Positions 31,583 through 32,146 of a DNA stretch of 32,146 bases are shown here, piece by piece (position 1 is the first letter of the stretch; every line of letters starts with the position of its first letter). The translations under genes were made by a program, and so were the position numbers. Under the pieces are notes generated by a model that saw only the letters and a program-made list of their open reading frames with translations, was not told the origin of the DNA and did not search any database. The DNA is from an uncultured Prevotellaceae bacterium (GTDB lineage Bacteria > Bacteroidota > Bacteroidia > Bacteroidales > Bacteroidaceae), in contig CACYRB010000043.1 of NCBI GenBank assembly GCA_902776685.1, forward strand, positions 1 through 32,146, read 5' to 3'.

Positions 31583-32146
31583 CTGCTACATCGCTTACAA
31601 CAGACAGTAAAGGGGAGCTTGTTTTCTACGGGCTGAGGAAAGAGAAAACATACACGCTCAAGGAAACAACGGCGCCAAATGGTTACATTCTTGACGATAC
31701 GGAAATCACGATCATGTTTGATGAGGAAAAGAACAAATGGGTTTATATCGTAAATGGAAAGACCAGTTATCTAACCAGCAGTGTCGCAGAGGATGATATC
31801 GGAGCGATTGGAACGCTTAAGATAGAACGCACAGACAAAAGACAGGTTATGGATATCGGCGTTCTGAAAGTGGACGAAACCAATGTGGCGCGCACCTTGC
31901 CGGGAGCGGAGTTTGAGCTTACCAGATCGGATACAGCGAACGGTACTTACGAACGTTATACAGTGGACACTGCCCACGCAACTAATGGTGTCTATACAAG
32001 CGGAGCAGATGGCCGGTTTACGATGACTTTACCGGAAGGGTATTACAAGTTAACGGAGGTTTCGCCGCCGGCAGGATATATCACTTTGCAAAGTGAGATC
32101 CCGTTTCAGGTAGTCGATCAAAAAGGAGATAAAGTTGTTATAAGCG
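31576..32146 (+). CDS. SpaA/Cna-B prealbumin-fold surface protein fragment (Firmicutes-like), both ends open
   Basis: From about 31576 the frame is open to the window edge for 190 codons. It contains two repeats of the SpaA/Cna-B pattern: YTLKETTAPNGYIL, and LPGAEFELTRSD followed by GRFTMTLPEGYYKLTEVSPP. The Glu in 'KETxAPxGY' is the one that forms or supports the intramolecular isopeptide bond in Gram-positive pilins and adhesins. No start, signal or RBS is present. Such proteins are typical of Clostridia and other Firmicutes, and codon use differs from the preceding genes. It is most likely foreign sequence joined in assembly; recent transfer is the alternative. Confidence 0.7.

Overview
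The window looks like a chromosomal contig of a gut or rumen member of the Bacteroidales, most like Prevotella and relatives. The evidence is the consensus Bacteroidetes -7 promoter box (TAnnTTTG) in front of many genes, the BNR and tandem GH43 glycan-degradation genes, lipoprotein FKBPs, a zinc-less sirtuin of Bacteroidetes type, and the housekeeping order prmC-recX-comF-pyrE. The identification comes from reading translations and gene order; no database search was run.

Layout. (1) 1-4946, plus strand: a glycan-degradation operon with the 3' part of an Asp-box (BNR) sialidase-like protein, a secreted 666-aa protein that is probably an (alpha/alpha)6 glycosidase, and a protein with two GH43 domains. 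(2) 4963-9359: ribD, a minus-strand run of three FKBP prolyl isomerases, and a divergent zinc-less sirtuin. (3) 9360-11339: a repeat-rich stretch, an orphan hexapeptide acyltransferase and a W-rich repeat protein. (4) 11389-25550, all minus strand and visibly AT-richer than the flanks: a defence island. In transcription order it holds a WYL regulator, a YopX-like protein, a DEDDh exonuclease and a frameshifted rhuM. Next come a 73-aa leader gene, a membrane protein with a PUA/EVE-like tail, a GmrSD-like DUF262/HNH nuclease and a truncated PLD gene. Then follow a second copy of the 73-aa leader, McrB, McrC, an intact PLD nuclease, a DUF1835-like protein and a short DnaE-like polymerase. (5) 25559-31582: trmH, sufE, a U32 peptidase, a papain-like lipoprotein, prmC, recX, comF and the first codons of pyrE. 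(6) 31576-32146: about 570 bases encoding Gram-positive SpaA/Cna-B pilin-type domains, abruptly joined to pyrE. This is most simply a chimeric assembly join.

The most interesting structure is in the island. Two defence modules, one GmrSD-like and one McrBC, are framed by the same two anchors: an almost identical 73-aa leader gene at the front and a PLD-family gene at the back. The PLD copy behind the GmrSD module is cut after about 37 codons, exactly where the second module begins. This looks like a site where restriction cassettes are stacked or exchanged between conserved anchors. The two-gene DUF1835/DnaE unit beside it is bracketed by 50-bp direct repeats (94% identical) that contain a terminator-like hairpin, and a degenerate third copy lies at the far end of the island in front of the WYL regulator. 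Other notable items are palindromic GC-rich elements inserted in frame in prmC and trmH, a 105-bp AT-rich palindrome made of 22-bp repeats, and symmetric divergent promoters that predict almost leaderless mRNAs.
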